A stretch of DNA of 64,000 nt from Palsa-504 sp963847965 (GCA_963847965.1 CAWKCG010000023.1:1-64000); one strand, 5' to 3'; counted from the stretch's first letter, positions 50,837 through 59,596 are shown. Program-made: numbers and translations. Notes: generated by a model not told the origin, from the letters alone.

Positions 50837-51114
50837 ACGAGCGTTACGACCTGATCATCAAGCCCCAGGCGCGCCGCGCGCTCACAGAGGTACTCGCCCC
50901 GTCGGTCGCCTTCGCCGCGTGGGAATTCATCAGCGGGCCCCTGCGCGATAATCCGCGGCGCGTGGGGAAGCCGCTGCTGGCGCCCTTTCAGGGTGACTGG
51001 TCGGCGCGTCGCGGGCACTACCGGGTCCGATACCGGATCGACGATGACAAGCACGTGATCACCATCATCGATATCACAGACCGGACCGACGTCTACCATC
51101 CGGGGCGGGCCTGA
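50833..51114 (+). CDS. Type II toxin, RelE/ParE family
   Basis: 93 residues of the RelE/ParE fold: YDLIIKPQARRALTEVLAPS, GPLRDNPRRVGKPLLAPFQG, the conserved WSARRGHYRVRYRIDDDK and VITIIDITDRTDVYHPGR. RelE members cleave mRNA in the ribosomal A-site; the conserved basic residues and terminal YH fit this. It is translationally coupled to the antitoxin upstream. Confidence 0.88.
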   Translation: MNERYDLIIKPQARRALTEVLAPSVAFAAWEFISGPLRDNPRRVGKPLLAPFQGDWSARRGHYRVRYRIDDDKHVITIIDITDRTDVYHPGRA

Positions 51115-51240
51115 GCAGACTTAGGTCTGATAGTCCACGCCAGGCGCCCGGGGGCACAGCACACCAAGCCGGCGGTCGCGCCGACCATGGCCTCCAGCGT
51201 CCCTTCTCCCTGTCCGCACCATCCGTTGCCCCAGCAGCGG

Positions 51241-53292
51241 TCAGGTGTCGAGGTAGCTCGGCATGTTGAGTTGCTCGCGCAGCCAGGCCGTGTCGATGCC
51301 TTTCTTGTCCTCGGCGGCCAGCAGGTCGGCCTCGTACTCGAACTGCCGCAGCAGCGCTTCCAGGTACGGCCATTCGCGCCCGGTGGCGGCCTGCCTGGGC
51401 GTGCGGCCGTGCAGAGCCGGGATCTTCTCGTCGAGCCAGTGCTTCTCCCAGCCCTCGGCGGCGGGCGCGGCACCGCCCCGGGAGGCGCGCTCGCCGACCG
51501 GCCAGCCGAGGTCCAGCGTCGGGTCGATCCGCTTCTCGGCGGTGACCACGGGATCGGCGCCGACCTTGCGGAGGATGTCGAGGAGGCCGGCCAGCCGCTG
51601 CCGCGAGTTCACCTCTGCGATGACCTCGCCGTCGCGTACCTGCAGCACGCCCCGCACCCAGCGCTGCGGGCCCCCGGACACCTCGACGTGGTTGTGGCCC
51701 TCCGCGCGCAACTGCGCCACGGCCTCCGCCATCATCACCTCCCGCTGACCCTCCGGAATGAGCGCGCCCCACCAGGTGATCCGGCTCGGATCGTCGGCGT
51801 CGACATCGAAATCCCGCCGCCCCGCCAGCTTCTCGGCCACGCCCGCGCCGACCGCTATCGTCGCGGTGATCAGGCACATCGGGTCGCCGTCCGTGTTGGC
51901 GATCGCCGGCGGGGTCGCACGGTTCTCGTGCACACCCACCGTGATGCTGGTGACCAGCGCGCCTGTCACCTTCCCCATCATGTCGGCTGCCTCGGACGAC
52001 GATGGCGCCTCAATATCGGCGTAGACCCCGTGCGGTTCCGCCCCGCCGAAGGGGATCGCCGTCGGCGGGCGCTCTGGTTTGCCCTGGAGCGCGTAGAGCA
52101 TCGCCACGGACGCTTGGCCGACGAACTCGGCCGCCGCGTCGCCCTCGGCCGGGCTGAGCCTGACCCCCTGGCCGGTGCTGCGCCAGATTCCGTCGACCGG
52201 CACAATGCCGCCGAGCCACACCGACCACCTCGGCAGAACGGCGGTGACCTCGGCGGGGAACTCGACATACCACTCTGTGCCGGTGACGATGTCGGTACAC
52301 CACAGCCCGGGCGATGGAACCGGGTCGTCGATCCGCCACAGGCCGTAGTGGATGTGCTCTTGCCAGGCCAGCGCGCGGGCCGCAAGGGCCGGCGGCGTGG
52401 ACGGGTCGGCCGCGAACGCCCGCAGCGGGGTGCCGGAGGGATCGTCCTCGGCCAGCAGATCCCTCGCGTCGTCTGGCATGTCGTCCTCGTCGTGCTCCGA
52501 GTCCGCGGTGAGCAAGGCGAGTTCTCCGGCCAGTTCGGCGAATGCGGCCCGCTCCTCCGGCGTCCAGTCGAGGTCGTCGGCGGCGGACAGCTCTTCGGTG
52601 ACGCGGGCCTGGACCGCGGCGCCGAGTTCGGTGCCTGCCAGGAACGCGCTGACCGCGTCCTGCAGCGCGATGAGCCCTGAGCGGTCGGCGAACCGGCGCA
52701 GCACGGCGCGTTCGGGTTCTCCTGGCTGCTCGTGGGCACTCTCGATCGCCGCACCGTAGAGGCGGGCGGCGAACTCGTCGTCCGGCGCCACGCGGAGCCT
52801 GGGCTCGAGCAGTTCGAGGGCCCACACCGGGTGCCCGCTGACGCTGATGAAGTCAACGATCTCCAGCCGCACGTCCGGGTCGTCCGCCCGGTCCGCGGCC
52901 GCGAGCGCCCGGTCGATGAGGCGCCGCTCTTCGGTCGCATCCCCCGCGGCGCTCGCCACGGCAGCGGCGAAGGTAAGGGCGGTCAGCGAAGGCTCGCTCT
53001 CGTCAGCCTGATCGGCTTCCGTCATCGCCCGGGCGGCATGCTGCAGGCGCTCCATCGAGGAGCCCTCCTCCAGCAGCGCGGACGCCAGCCATCCGGCGAC
53101 CGGCGTTCCCGTGTACTGCTCGGCCAGCAGCATCGCCAGCTCGGCCGCGGGTGTCGCGGGATCGTGGATGCGCTCGAGGCGCTGCTCCGCGGCGCGTAGC
53201 CACGCGGTCATTGTCCGCCGCCGCCGCGCTTCAGCCTGCTTGGTCGCGGCCTTGGCCCGGTCCTGCTTCTTCCGGCGGTTGCTCTTGGCCAT
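51241..53292 (-). CDS. Hypothetical protein (SEC-C-type C-terminal segment)
   Basis: 683 residues, soluble. It starts with a basic stretch (AKSNRRKKQDRAKAATKQAE). Residues about 60-250 are all-helical and TPR-like (AERDADDPDVRLEIVDF region, LELLEPRLRVAPDDEFAARL). About 300-400 is strand-rich (GTEWYVEFPAEVTAVLPRWS). The C-terminal 60 residues (EKHWLDEKIPALHGRTPRQA, EWPYLEALLRQFEYEADL) match a segment often found in SEC-C-motif and related proteins, although the SEC-C cysteines are absent. Function is unknown. ATG 53292 has GGGAG five bases upstream. Confidence 0.7.
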   Translation of the reverse strand: MAKSNRRKKQDRAKAATKQAEARRRRTMTAWLRAAEQRLERIHDPATPAAELAMLLAEQYTGTPVAGWLASALLEEGSSMERLQHAARAMTEADQADESEPSLTALTFAAAVASAAGDATEERRLIDRALAAADRADDPDVRLEIVDFISVSGHPVWALELLEPRLRVAPDDEFAARLYGAAIESAHEQPGEPERAVLRRFADRSGLIALQDAVSAFLAGTELGAAVQARVTEELSAADDLDWTPEERAAFAELAGELALLTADSEHDEDDMPDDARDLLAEDDPSGTPLRAFAADPSTPPALAARALAWQEHIHYGLWRIDDPVPSPGLWCTDIVTGTEWYVEFPAEVTAVLPRWSVWLGGIVPVDGIWRSTGQGVRLSPAEGDAAAEFVGQASVAMLYALQGKPERPPTAIPFGGAEPHGVYADIEAPSSSEAADMMGKVTGALVTSITVGVHENRATPPAIANTDGDPMCLITATIAVGAGVAEKLAGRRDFDVDADDPSRITWWGALIPEGQREVMMAEAVAQLRAEGHNHVEVSGGPQRWVRGVLQVRDGEVIAEVNSRQRLAGLLDILRKVGADPVVTAEKRIDPTLDLGWPVGERASRGGAAPAAEGWEKHWLDEKIPALHGRTPRQAATGREWPYLEALLRQFEYEADLLAAEDKKGIDTAWLREQLNMPSYLDT

Positions 53293-53340
53293 GGATGCTC
53301 CCGGTTGCTCGGATTCGTGCAGGGCTTGGCTGGCGCGAGG

Positions 53341-54384
53341 CTACGTCCAGGCGGCCAGAATGCGGTCGACGGCTGGCCGAAGCCGGTCGCGAGCTTCTTC
53401 CCGGCCAACACCGGCCATCAGCAGGGAGTCGTACCCGGTGTCCTCATGACGCACTGAAGCCACCACGGCCAGCATGATCGCCTGCTCATCCAGCGCCCGC
53501 CCCGCCGCGGAGCGGCCTACCCGGCCGCTGCCCCGCAGGCTCGTGTGCCGCGCGATCGCCTCGGCGCGCCTTGGCGGGCAGCGCGGGAACAGGCGCAGGA
53601 TCTCTTCCGCCACCTTGGCCGCGAACTCGACGTCCTCGTCCGCCCGGCGCTCCCGGTCCCGTTCACGGCGGCGCATCCTGGCGTCCTCATCAGCCAGGCA
53701 CTGCCGCTCCGCCTGCTCCAGTGCCTGCTCCTCTACCAGCAGGCCCTGCCGCTCGTACCGCTTGCGCGCCCGGCTCCACCGCACCACCACGGCCGACAGG
53801 CCGCTGGCCTTCTTAGCGCGGCGGGTCAGCGCGGCGTCTCCCGACGGCAGGAACACCAGATGGTCCATGTCGGCGCAGGCCAGGCATAGCGGCCCTTTGT
53901 CATCCATGATCAGCAGGTCCCCGGTGCCCTGGCATTCCGCGCACTGCCAGTCCCTGACCGGGTTGATGACCACCAGGTCGGGCGGGGCGTCCTGGGTCTT
54001 GGCGATGCGGTTCCGCTTGCCTTCCGGCAGGTCGGGCGAGACCCAGCGCGCCCGCCAGGCGGTCTCCTCCAGCGGGTGGCCGTCGCGGAGGAAGCGAAGC
54101 TGGCGGCGGGCGCGGGTGGCAGAAACGTATTCGCCCTCGGCTTGCTGCAGGCCGCGCGCGGTAGCCCAGTGGTGAAGGTAGAGGTGGATGTCGATGAGCC
54201 TGTCGTCGTGGACCGGCAGGAAGTCTTCCAGGTCGTCGGCGCGGCCGTGCCTCCAGTCATCGACATTGCACTCGTGCAGCCAGCCCAGGCCCAGGCACAC
54301 GTCGACCGGCGTGACGAACCCCTGCCGGGCGAACGCCTGCTGCGCGGCCGCCACTACCCGGGATTCCAGGCTCCGCTGGCTCAC
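53341..54384 (-). CDS. DUF2293 domain-containing protein
   Basis: About 347 residues from GTG 54384. The first part has the family segment PVDVCLGLGWLHECNVDDWR, then LEDFLPVHDDRLIDIHLYLH. The middle has a zinc ribbon (WQCAECQGTG, LCLACADMDHL) and a very basic coiled helix (RMRRRERDRERRADEDVEF). DUF2293 is at the C-terminus: LFPRCPPRRAEAIARHTSLR and HEDTGYDSLLMAGVGREEAR. DUF2293 proteins are thought to bind nucleic acid, but no role is established. It is divergent from the second RelA-like pair. Confidence 0.85.
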   Translation of the reverse strand: MSQRSLESRVVAAAQQAFARQGFVTPVDVCLGLGWLHECNVDDWRHGRADDLEDFLPVHDDRLIDIHLYLHHWATARGLQQAEGEYVSATRARRQLRFLRDGHPLEETAWRARWVSPDLPEGKRNRIAKTQDAPPDLVVINPVRDWQCAECQGTGDLLIMDDKGPLCLACADMDHLVFLPSGDAALTRRAKKASGLSAVVVRWSRARKRYERQGLLVEEQALEQAERQCLADEDARMRRRERDRERRADEDVEFAAKVAEEILRLFPRCPPRRAEAIARHTSLRGSGRVGRSAAGRALDEQAIMLAVVASVRHEDTGYDSLLMAGVGREEARDRLRPAVDRILAAWT

Positions 54385-54554
54385 AAGGGTGAGCGTAGTC
54401 GTTCCGGAGCCACAGGCCGGATCTGTCAGCGGTTCCGCGAAGGGTGCCAAGCCGCTGTCCCTGTCCGCTGCGGAGGTGGCTTGATGACCGCGGCGGATCC
54501 GGGCTGTTCGCGATGGATGCTTGTTACCGCCACGATCCGGCTGGCCGGTTCCGG

Positions 54555-54646
54555 CGTAATCAATTCGTTCGTTTTGCGCCACACCTCGCCCGGCCACGTT
54601 ACATACGATGATGATTTGATCACAGTAAGTCCGGAATGGGAGTGCC
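54555..54646 (+). promoter_or_regulatory. Leader P3 of the second RelA-like gene pair
   Basis: GTAATCAATTCGTTCGTTTT, GCGCCACACCTCG, GTTACATACGAT, TTTGATCACAGTAAGTC and GGGAGTGCC match the 3' half of leader P1 almost throughout. The upstream palindrome and 35-base block of P1/P2 are missing. Confidence 0.6.
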
Positions 54647-55861
54647 GTGAGGTCCCTGGACCTGCCGGACCAGCCAGACGAGCCAATGCGGGCGATGCCC
54701 GCCGACGCGGGCGGCGCGGACCGGAACAAGCACACGCCCCGTGCGCTGTCCGACCCGGATGAACGCAGCCGCGCCTACGACGCGGTGCAGGCGCACGTTT
54801 CCGCGGAAACGCCGACCGAGGCTTGGCCCGGCCAGCGGCCTGACGCCGACGACCGGCGGAGTGGCGGGGACGAGGCGCCGCGGTCCCACGACGTGCGAGC
54901 TGACCATGAGAGACGCTCGCCTGAAACGGCGCACGCTGCGGCGGACCGTCCGGGCGATCGCCCGGATCTTCCCGCGGCAACGGCCGGACCCGTGGACCGC
55001 ATTGGTGATGCCGAACGCGTGCCCTCCCCCGACGCGCAGGTGATCGAGGGGGAGAATAAGCAAGGCGGCTTGGAGCACTGGCTCAAGGGCGAGGACCGCA
55101 AGGAGAACGTTTCCGCGGAAACGCCGGAAGAGGTCTCGCGCGGCCAGCCGCGCGACGCGGCCGACCAGCGGTCCTACTGGGATGAGCTACCGCGGTTCCA
55201 CGACTTGTGGGCTAAACACGAGCAAGACTGGCCGGAAAGGTCGCACGCTGCGACGGACCGCACCGAGCTGCCAGCGGCAATGATCGAGGCGATCGGCAGG
55301 ATACGCGAAGCCGAGCCCGACCTCTCCGCAGACGCGCAGGCGGTCGAGCAGGAGAATGAGCACGGCGGCTGGCTGGAGGGCTTCGAGTTCCGTCTCAAGG
55401 GCGAAGACCGCCTCAAAGAGAAAGTGGCCGAAAGGCTCGAGGGTGAGTTGGACAAGTCACCGGCCGCAATCCTGCGCAAGATCTATGACGTGATCCGGTA
55501 TACGTTCTGCTTCCAGCCGGAGAGCTATACAGAGGGTTACTACGACGTCAAGGAACGGTTCGAGAGCCGCGGACATCATATGTACTTCTCAGAGGACTCG
55601 TGGACCAATCCGGAGTACAAGGGAATCAACACTCGGTGGGTGACCCCGGAGGGACATCGGTTCGAGGTGCAGTTCCACACCCCAGAAAGCTTCCATGCCA
55701 AGCACCACGTGACTCACCTCGCCTACGAGCGGATCCGTACTCAAGGGACGAGCAGGGCAGAGCTACGTGAGCTGCACGCATTCCAGAAGGCGGTGTCTTC
55801 TTGGATCCAGATCCCAGATGGTGCAGCCGACATTCCGGACGTTAAGAAGGGTGGATTTTAA
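54647..55861 (+). CDS. RelA/SpoT-like nucleotidyltransferase-fold protein (copy 2, with internal duplication)
   Basis: 404 residues, paralogous to the protein at 45699. The N-terminal acidic module beginning VSAETP is present twice (residues 51-154 and 155-258, a 104-residue period), which explains the extra length. The catalytic-like domain has YDVIRYTF (Asp 281), NPEYKGINTRWVTPEG (321-336), FEVQFHTPESF (339-349) and VTHLAYERI, as in copy 1 and parallel to the Rel synthetase core. Asp and Glu of the presumed metal site are kept. The GTG start follows GGGAGTGCC. Assignment as an alarmone-synthetase-like or nucleotide-transferring toxin is inferred. Confidence 0.6.
   Translation: MRSLDLPDQPDEPMRAMPADAGGADRNKHTPRALSDPDERSRAYDAVQAHVSAETPTEAWPGQRPDADDRRSGGDEAPRSHDVRADHERRSPETAHAAADRPGDRPDLPAATAGPVDRIGDAERVPSPDAQVIEGENKQGGLEHWLKGEDRKENVSAETPEEVSRGQPRDAADQRSYWDELPRFHDLWAKHEQDWPERSHAATDRTELPAAMIEAIGRIREAEPDLSADAQAVEQENEHGGWLEGFEFRLKGEDRLKEKVAERLEGELDKSPAAILRKIYDVIRYTFCFQPESYTEGYYDVKERFESRGHHMYFSEDSWTNPEYKGINTRWVTPEGHRFEVQFHTPESFHAKHHVTHLAYERIRTQGTSRAELRELHAFQKAVSSWIQIPDGAADIPDVKKGGF
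54796..54811. repeat. Palindrome CGTTTCCGCGGAAACG, copy 4
   Basis: Perfect palindrome at the start of the first N-terminal module of the second RelA-like gene, encoding VSAET. Confidence 0.8.
55108..55123. repeat. Palindrome CGTTTCCGCGGAAACG, copy 5
   Basis: Perfect palindrome at the start of the second N-terminal module, 312 bases after copy 4; it marks the period of the internal duplication. Confidence 0.8.
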
Positions 55862-56134
55862 GTGGCAGTCTCGATAACGTACTACGCCATCATCGGCGAT
55901 GACCGAACACTTGATAATCCCTATGGGCTCGTCCGACGGATCGAGCATGACGACGGTCCGTCCGACGAGGCTCTGCGGAAGGACTTCAGCTGGAAGTTCA
56001 CGCCGCTGATCGTGGAGTGGGAGCGCGGCGATTTCGAGGACGAACTAGTCGAGGTCAGCCACGAGCAGGCCAGCAAGATCCTCGAGTACTTCCGGGAAAA
56101 GTGGGGGCCGCACGGGCAGCCGCTGAACTCCTGA
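55862..56134 (+). CDS. Small partner of the RelA-like protein (copy 2)
   Basis: 90 residues, closely similar to the product at 46620: ITYYAIIGDDRTLDNPYGLV, LRKDFSWKFTPLIVEWERGD, FEDELVEVSHEQASKILEYF. Its GTG directly follows the TAA of the RelA-like gene, the same zero-spacing as in copy 1. Strong conservation of SWKFTP and DELVEVSHE points to a functional contact surface. Function unknown. Confidence 0.6.
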   Translation: MAVSITYYAIIGDDRTLDNPYGLVRRIEHDDGPSDEALRKDFSWKFTPLIVEWERGDFEDELVEVSHEQASKILEYFREKWGPHGQPLNS

Positions 56135-56192
56135 AGTGGACCCATCCCAGCTTGCTCACGGCACGGGCAGAGGTCGGCCTTTCTGCCCTACG

Positions 56193-57328
56193 ATGAGGCT
56201 GCGGGGCCGCTGGGTGATGCTCGACCCGGCCGTGCTGGACCGGCTGCGCCGCCCGCCGCGGACGCGGATGCGCGCGGCCGAGGCGCTCGGCGCCGTGCTC
56301 GCGGGCTCGGCGGAGATCGACGGCGAGACGGTGACGGTGGCGGCGGAAGGCCCGCTTGCCGACCTGGCCGCCAAGCTGGCCGACCTCGCGTCTGCTCCGG
56401 CACAGGTCGAGGCGCCGGCGGGACTGACGGCCACGCTCCGGCCCTATCAGCGGCGCGGCCTGGCCTGCTCGGCCACCTGGAGGCGTTCACTCGCCGGGTC
56501 GCGGTCCCGGTCGAGCGGTACCGCGACCCGGATGCGACGACCAGGTTCACCGCCCTCATCCGGCCGTTCCTGCTGCGGCGGCGGAAGACCGATCCGGGTA
56601 TCGCGCCGGAACTTCCGCGCAAGACCGAGACGGATGTGTTCGCGCCGCTGACCGCCGAACAGGTCACGCTGTACGAGGCAACGGTCCGCGAGACGATGGA
56701 AGCGATCGAGACCAAGCAGGGTATCGAGCGGGCCGGCCTGGTATTCAAGCTGCTGACCGCGCTCAAGCAGATCTGCAATCATCCGGCCCAGTACCTGAAG
56801 CAGCCCGGGCCGCTGGACGGCCGGTCCGGGAAGCTTGCCGCGTTCGATGAGCTCACCGAAGTCATCCTGGCCAACCGCGAGTCGATGCTCGTCTTCACCC
56901 AGTACACACAGATGGCCGCGCTGCTGCAGCAGCACCTGGACGCTCGCGGGATCGGCTCGCTGTTCCTGCACGGCGGCGTGCCCGTGCCGCGCCGGGATGA
57001 GATGGTGACCCCGTTCCAGGCGGGTGACGTGCCGGTGTTCCTGCTGTCCCTCAAGGCGGGCGGCACCGGCCTGACGCTGACCCGCGCGACCCACGTGCTG
57101 CACTACGACCGGTGGTGGAACCCGGCGGTAGAGGATCAGGCCACCGACCGGGCGTACCGGATCGGCCTCGGCAGCGTGCCGATGGGTACGCCGGGCAGGG
57201 TCATCAAGGTCGGATTCTTCGGCAGCTATGACGTGGACTTCGGCCGGGGCCGCGTCCTGCACAGCCTGACCCGCGACGCGCTGAGGATACGCAGCGGATC
57301 GTGGTGGGCACTCCGCCGGCGGCGGTAG
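56193..57328 (+). pseudogene. SNF2-family helicase, internally deleted and C-terminally broken
   Basis: The first part (MRLRGRWVMLDPAVLDRLRR to TLRPYQRRGLAC) is the N-terminal region and start of the ATPase core of a bacterial SNF2 helicase. At about 56465 it jumps, with a frame change, to the end of RecA lobe 1 (HLEAFTRRVAVPVERYRD, PFLLRRRKTD), so motifs I-III with the Walker boxes are absent. Lobe 2 is intact: KLLTALKQICNHPAQYL, MLVFTQYTQMAALLQQHLD, LSLKAGGTGLTL and HYDRWWNPAVEDQATDRAYR. After RIG the sequence leaves the family. It cannot be a working translocase. Confidence 0.85.
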
Positions 57329-57437
57329 ATCTCTCGGGCCGGGCTGATGGTCCTTGGTCTGGCGGCGGGAGCCGGGCTCCGGCTAACGTCATGATCGTGC
57401 ACGCCGAGACGTCGGTGCGCGCATCGTGGGAGGCCGG

Positions 57438-58654
57438 TCATGAGCGAGATGACCCAGGAGGAAGCGCTTCGAGCGCGACGGCGGCGGTCATGAGCCAGCT
57501 CTTCGGCGAGCTCGGCTCGCGTAACGATCCGGGGTTGGTCCCGCTGCCGCCATCGCTGACGGTCGCGAGCTGGCGCTGACGGTGCGGGTGGCCTTCGGCT
57601 AGGTCGGGCAGCGGGATCGTGACCGGTTGCTCGTCCCGGGCGGCGATGACGGCCTCGTCGGCGGTCAGGTCCGCGATGAATGTGCACAGCGTCATGGCCC
57701 CGCGGCCGGGGGCCGGATCGGCCCGGACGCCGTCCGGCAGGGACGCACCGGCCAGGATGCGCAAGAACCAGGCCGGTTCCGGATCCTCGGTGGGTACGGC
57801 GAGGGCGTCCAGGATCTCACCGCGTGCCGCGCTGGTCCCGGTGGCTGACGCTTCGCACCCTGGAACGTACCGTCCGTGGTTGGTGTGCCACATCAGCGGA
57901 CTCGATTCCGGTCCGACCTCTACGGCGGCATGGCGGCCGGCCGCGGCCTCCACGTTGACGATCCGGCCGGTCCGGTCGCCGATCGTGTAGGCGAATCCGC
58001 CGGCCGAAGGGTGCGCCCGCAGGCAGTCGGTGACCTGGTCCACCGTGGTCGCCGAGCGCTGCAGCTCGCGACCCACGAAATGACGGCCGGCTCCGCGCCG
58101 GGCGAGGCGACGGGGAGGTGATCGATGGTCCACACGAGCCCGTCGCCGGTCACGGTGAACGCGTTGACGGGCAGGAAGCCGGGATACCAGAAGGCGGTGA
58201 CGGTCGGCAGGCCGTCGAGGGCCAGGGTGAGCAGGGCGCACTGCCCGACGTTTTCCGGAGCGCCGTCCTCGTTGTGGCCGATGACGGACCGCTCCCGCCG
58301 CCACGCCAGGTCGCTGCACCCGATGCCGCCGTCTATCGTGCCGAGGTCACCGCGGAAGTTCAGCAGCACCAGATCGTCGAACGGCGCCGCGGCGCCCTCG
58401 GCGAATGCGGCCAGTTCCGCCCAGGCCTCAGGGAAGCGCAGCACCGTGGCCTGGCGCACGGCGTGGAAGCGATCGCTTCCCGGCCAGCCCGAGACGTGCC
58501 CGCGGAGTCTGCCCGGCAACGGCCACGCCGCGGTGAGCGCGGCCATCTCGGCACGCATGTGTTCCCCGAGCGCCCGGAACGCGTCGAGGTCCGGGCCACG
58601 CAGCACGATCCAGCGCAGGCCGCCCAGTCTGTGCTCATCCAGCGAGACGCTCAT
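57438..58654 (-). pseudogene. C45-family (acyl-CoA:6-aminopenicillanic acid acyltransferase-like) protein, frameshifted
   Basis: From ATG 58654 the first 185 residues follow the C45 autoproteolytic hydrolase family, with RLRGHVSGWPGSDRFHAVRQ, the likely nucleophile Cys in GGIGCSDLAW and VIGHNEDGAPENVGQCALL. At about 58089-58094 the frame is lost after HLPVASPGA. The expected continuation GRHFVGRELQRSATTVDQVT runs in another frame, then GFAYTIGDRTGRIVNVEAA, WHTNHGRY and TLCTFIADL. One base lost (or two gained) accounts for it. Such proteins cleave amide bonds; the substrate is unknown. Confidence 0.75.
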
Positions 58655-58689
58655 GACCTACGCATACCCGGCGAACCGGGGCGCGCATC

Positions 58690-58803
58690 CTAGTTGGCGA
58701 TGCCGACCGTCTGCCCGACGGACTTGGGCTCCCCTAGCGCGCGGAGCATGTAGTGGGCGACATCGGGCGCTCGAGATGAGCAGGCCGTGATCGCGAGTTT
58801 CAT
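58690..58803 (-). pseudogene. C-terminal remnant resembling an NAD(P)H-binding protein
   Basis: A 37-codon frame ends DVAHYMLRALGEPKSVGQTV, GIAN, which is how NmrA/atypical-SDR proteins commonly end. The rest of such a gene is not upstream. ATG 58803 has a weak AGCAGG site, so a short peptide is possible but unlikely. Confidence 0.4.
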
Positions 58804-58924
58804 CACCTGCTGCTCTCTTGATGGTCTGCCCGCTGAGGAGTACTGGTTACCAACAGGGACGGATCGCAGAGCGGGAATGTGACGATTCGCGAGCTGGCCT
58901 GGCCCGCTCGGTCTGACCGGCCGG

Positions 58925-59353
58925 TCAGCCGACGAAGATGCAGAACGGGTGACCCGCGGGGTCGGCGTAGACCCGCAGCGGCTCCCCCGGATCATCCGAG
59001 CGGTCCTCGAGCAGCCGGGCGCCGAGCGCGAGCGCCCGCTCATGCTGGACGTCTAGGTCAGCGGGGGTGGGCACCGTGGTGTCCAGGTGCAACTGCTGCG
59101 GGACCGGGCCGTCCGGCCACGTTGCCTTGGGAAACTCCCTGACCTTCTGAAAGGCCAGCGCCACGCCGCCGGCCGGGCTCTTGAGCACCAGCCAGTCCTG
59201 TCCCTTCGGGTCGGGCTGGCCCGGTCCGGGCGGCTCGTCGCCCGGGCGGTACTGCAGGCCGAAAAGCTGCCGGTAGAACTCGGCCAAGCGCCGCGGGTCG
59301 GTGGTATCCAGCACCGTCTGACGAATAACCGGGAACGCTTGCTCATGGCCCAT
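58925..59353 (-). CDS. VOC family (glyoxalase-like) protein
   Basis: 142 residues, one glyoxalase_6-type VOC module: VIRQTVLDTTDPRRLAEFYR, WLVLKSPAGGVALAFQKVRE, the metal-site-like QQLHLDTTVPT and YADPAGHPFCIFV at the end. These are common single-copy proteins in actinomycetes; no substrate is known. ATG 59353 gives the standard length. The ribosome site is poor. The 243 bases upstream to the DIP1984 gene hold no gene I can recognise. Confidence 0.85.
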   Translation of the reverse strand: MGHEQAFPVIRQTVLDTTDPRRLAEFYRQLFGLQYRPGDEPPGPGQPDPKGQDWLVLKSPAGGVALAFQKVREFPKATWPDGPVPQQLHLDTTVPTPADLDVQHERALALGARLLEDRSDDPGEPLRVYADPAGHPFCIFVG

Positions 59354-59596
59354 GCCGCCACAGTAGCGCGGGTGATGCTGGCACATCCTTCACCTAGCCG
59401 GAGCTCCCCTTTCCCACCCTCACCGTTCGGGATCAGCACATGGTGATGACTGGTTCCCTGTGCGCCGTTACCTGTGCGGCGTGCTGGGCTGCCCTGTGCT
59501 TGGCGCGCTGCCCTTCGCTCCCTCTCAAAGGTATCCGGAATCCACCGGTTGAGATTGTGCTCGCTTCCCGAATGGCTACCTGCTCCGGCCGTTGAT

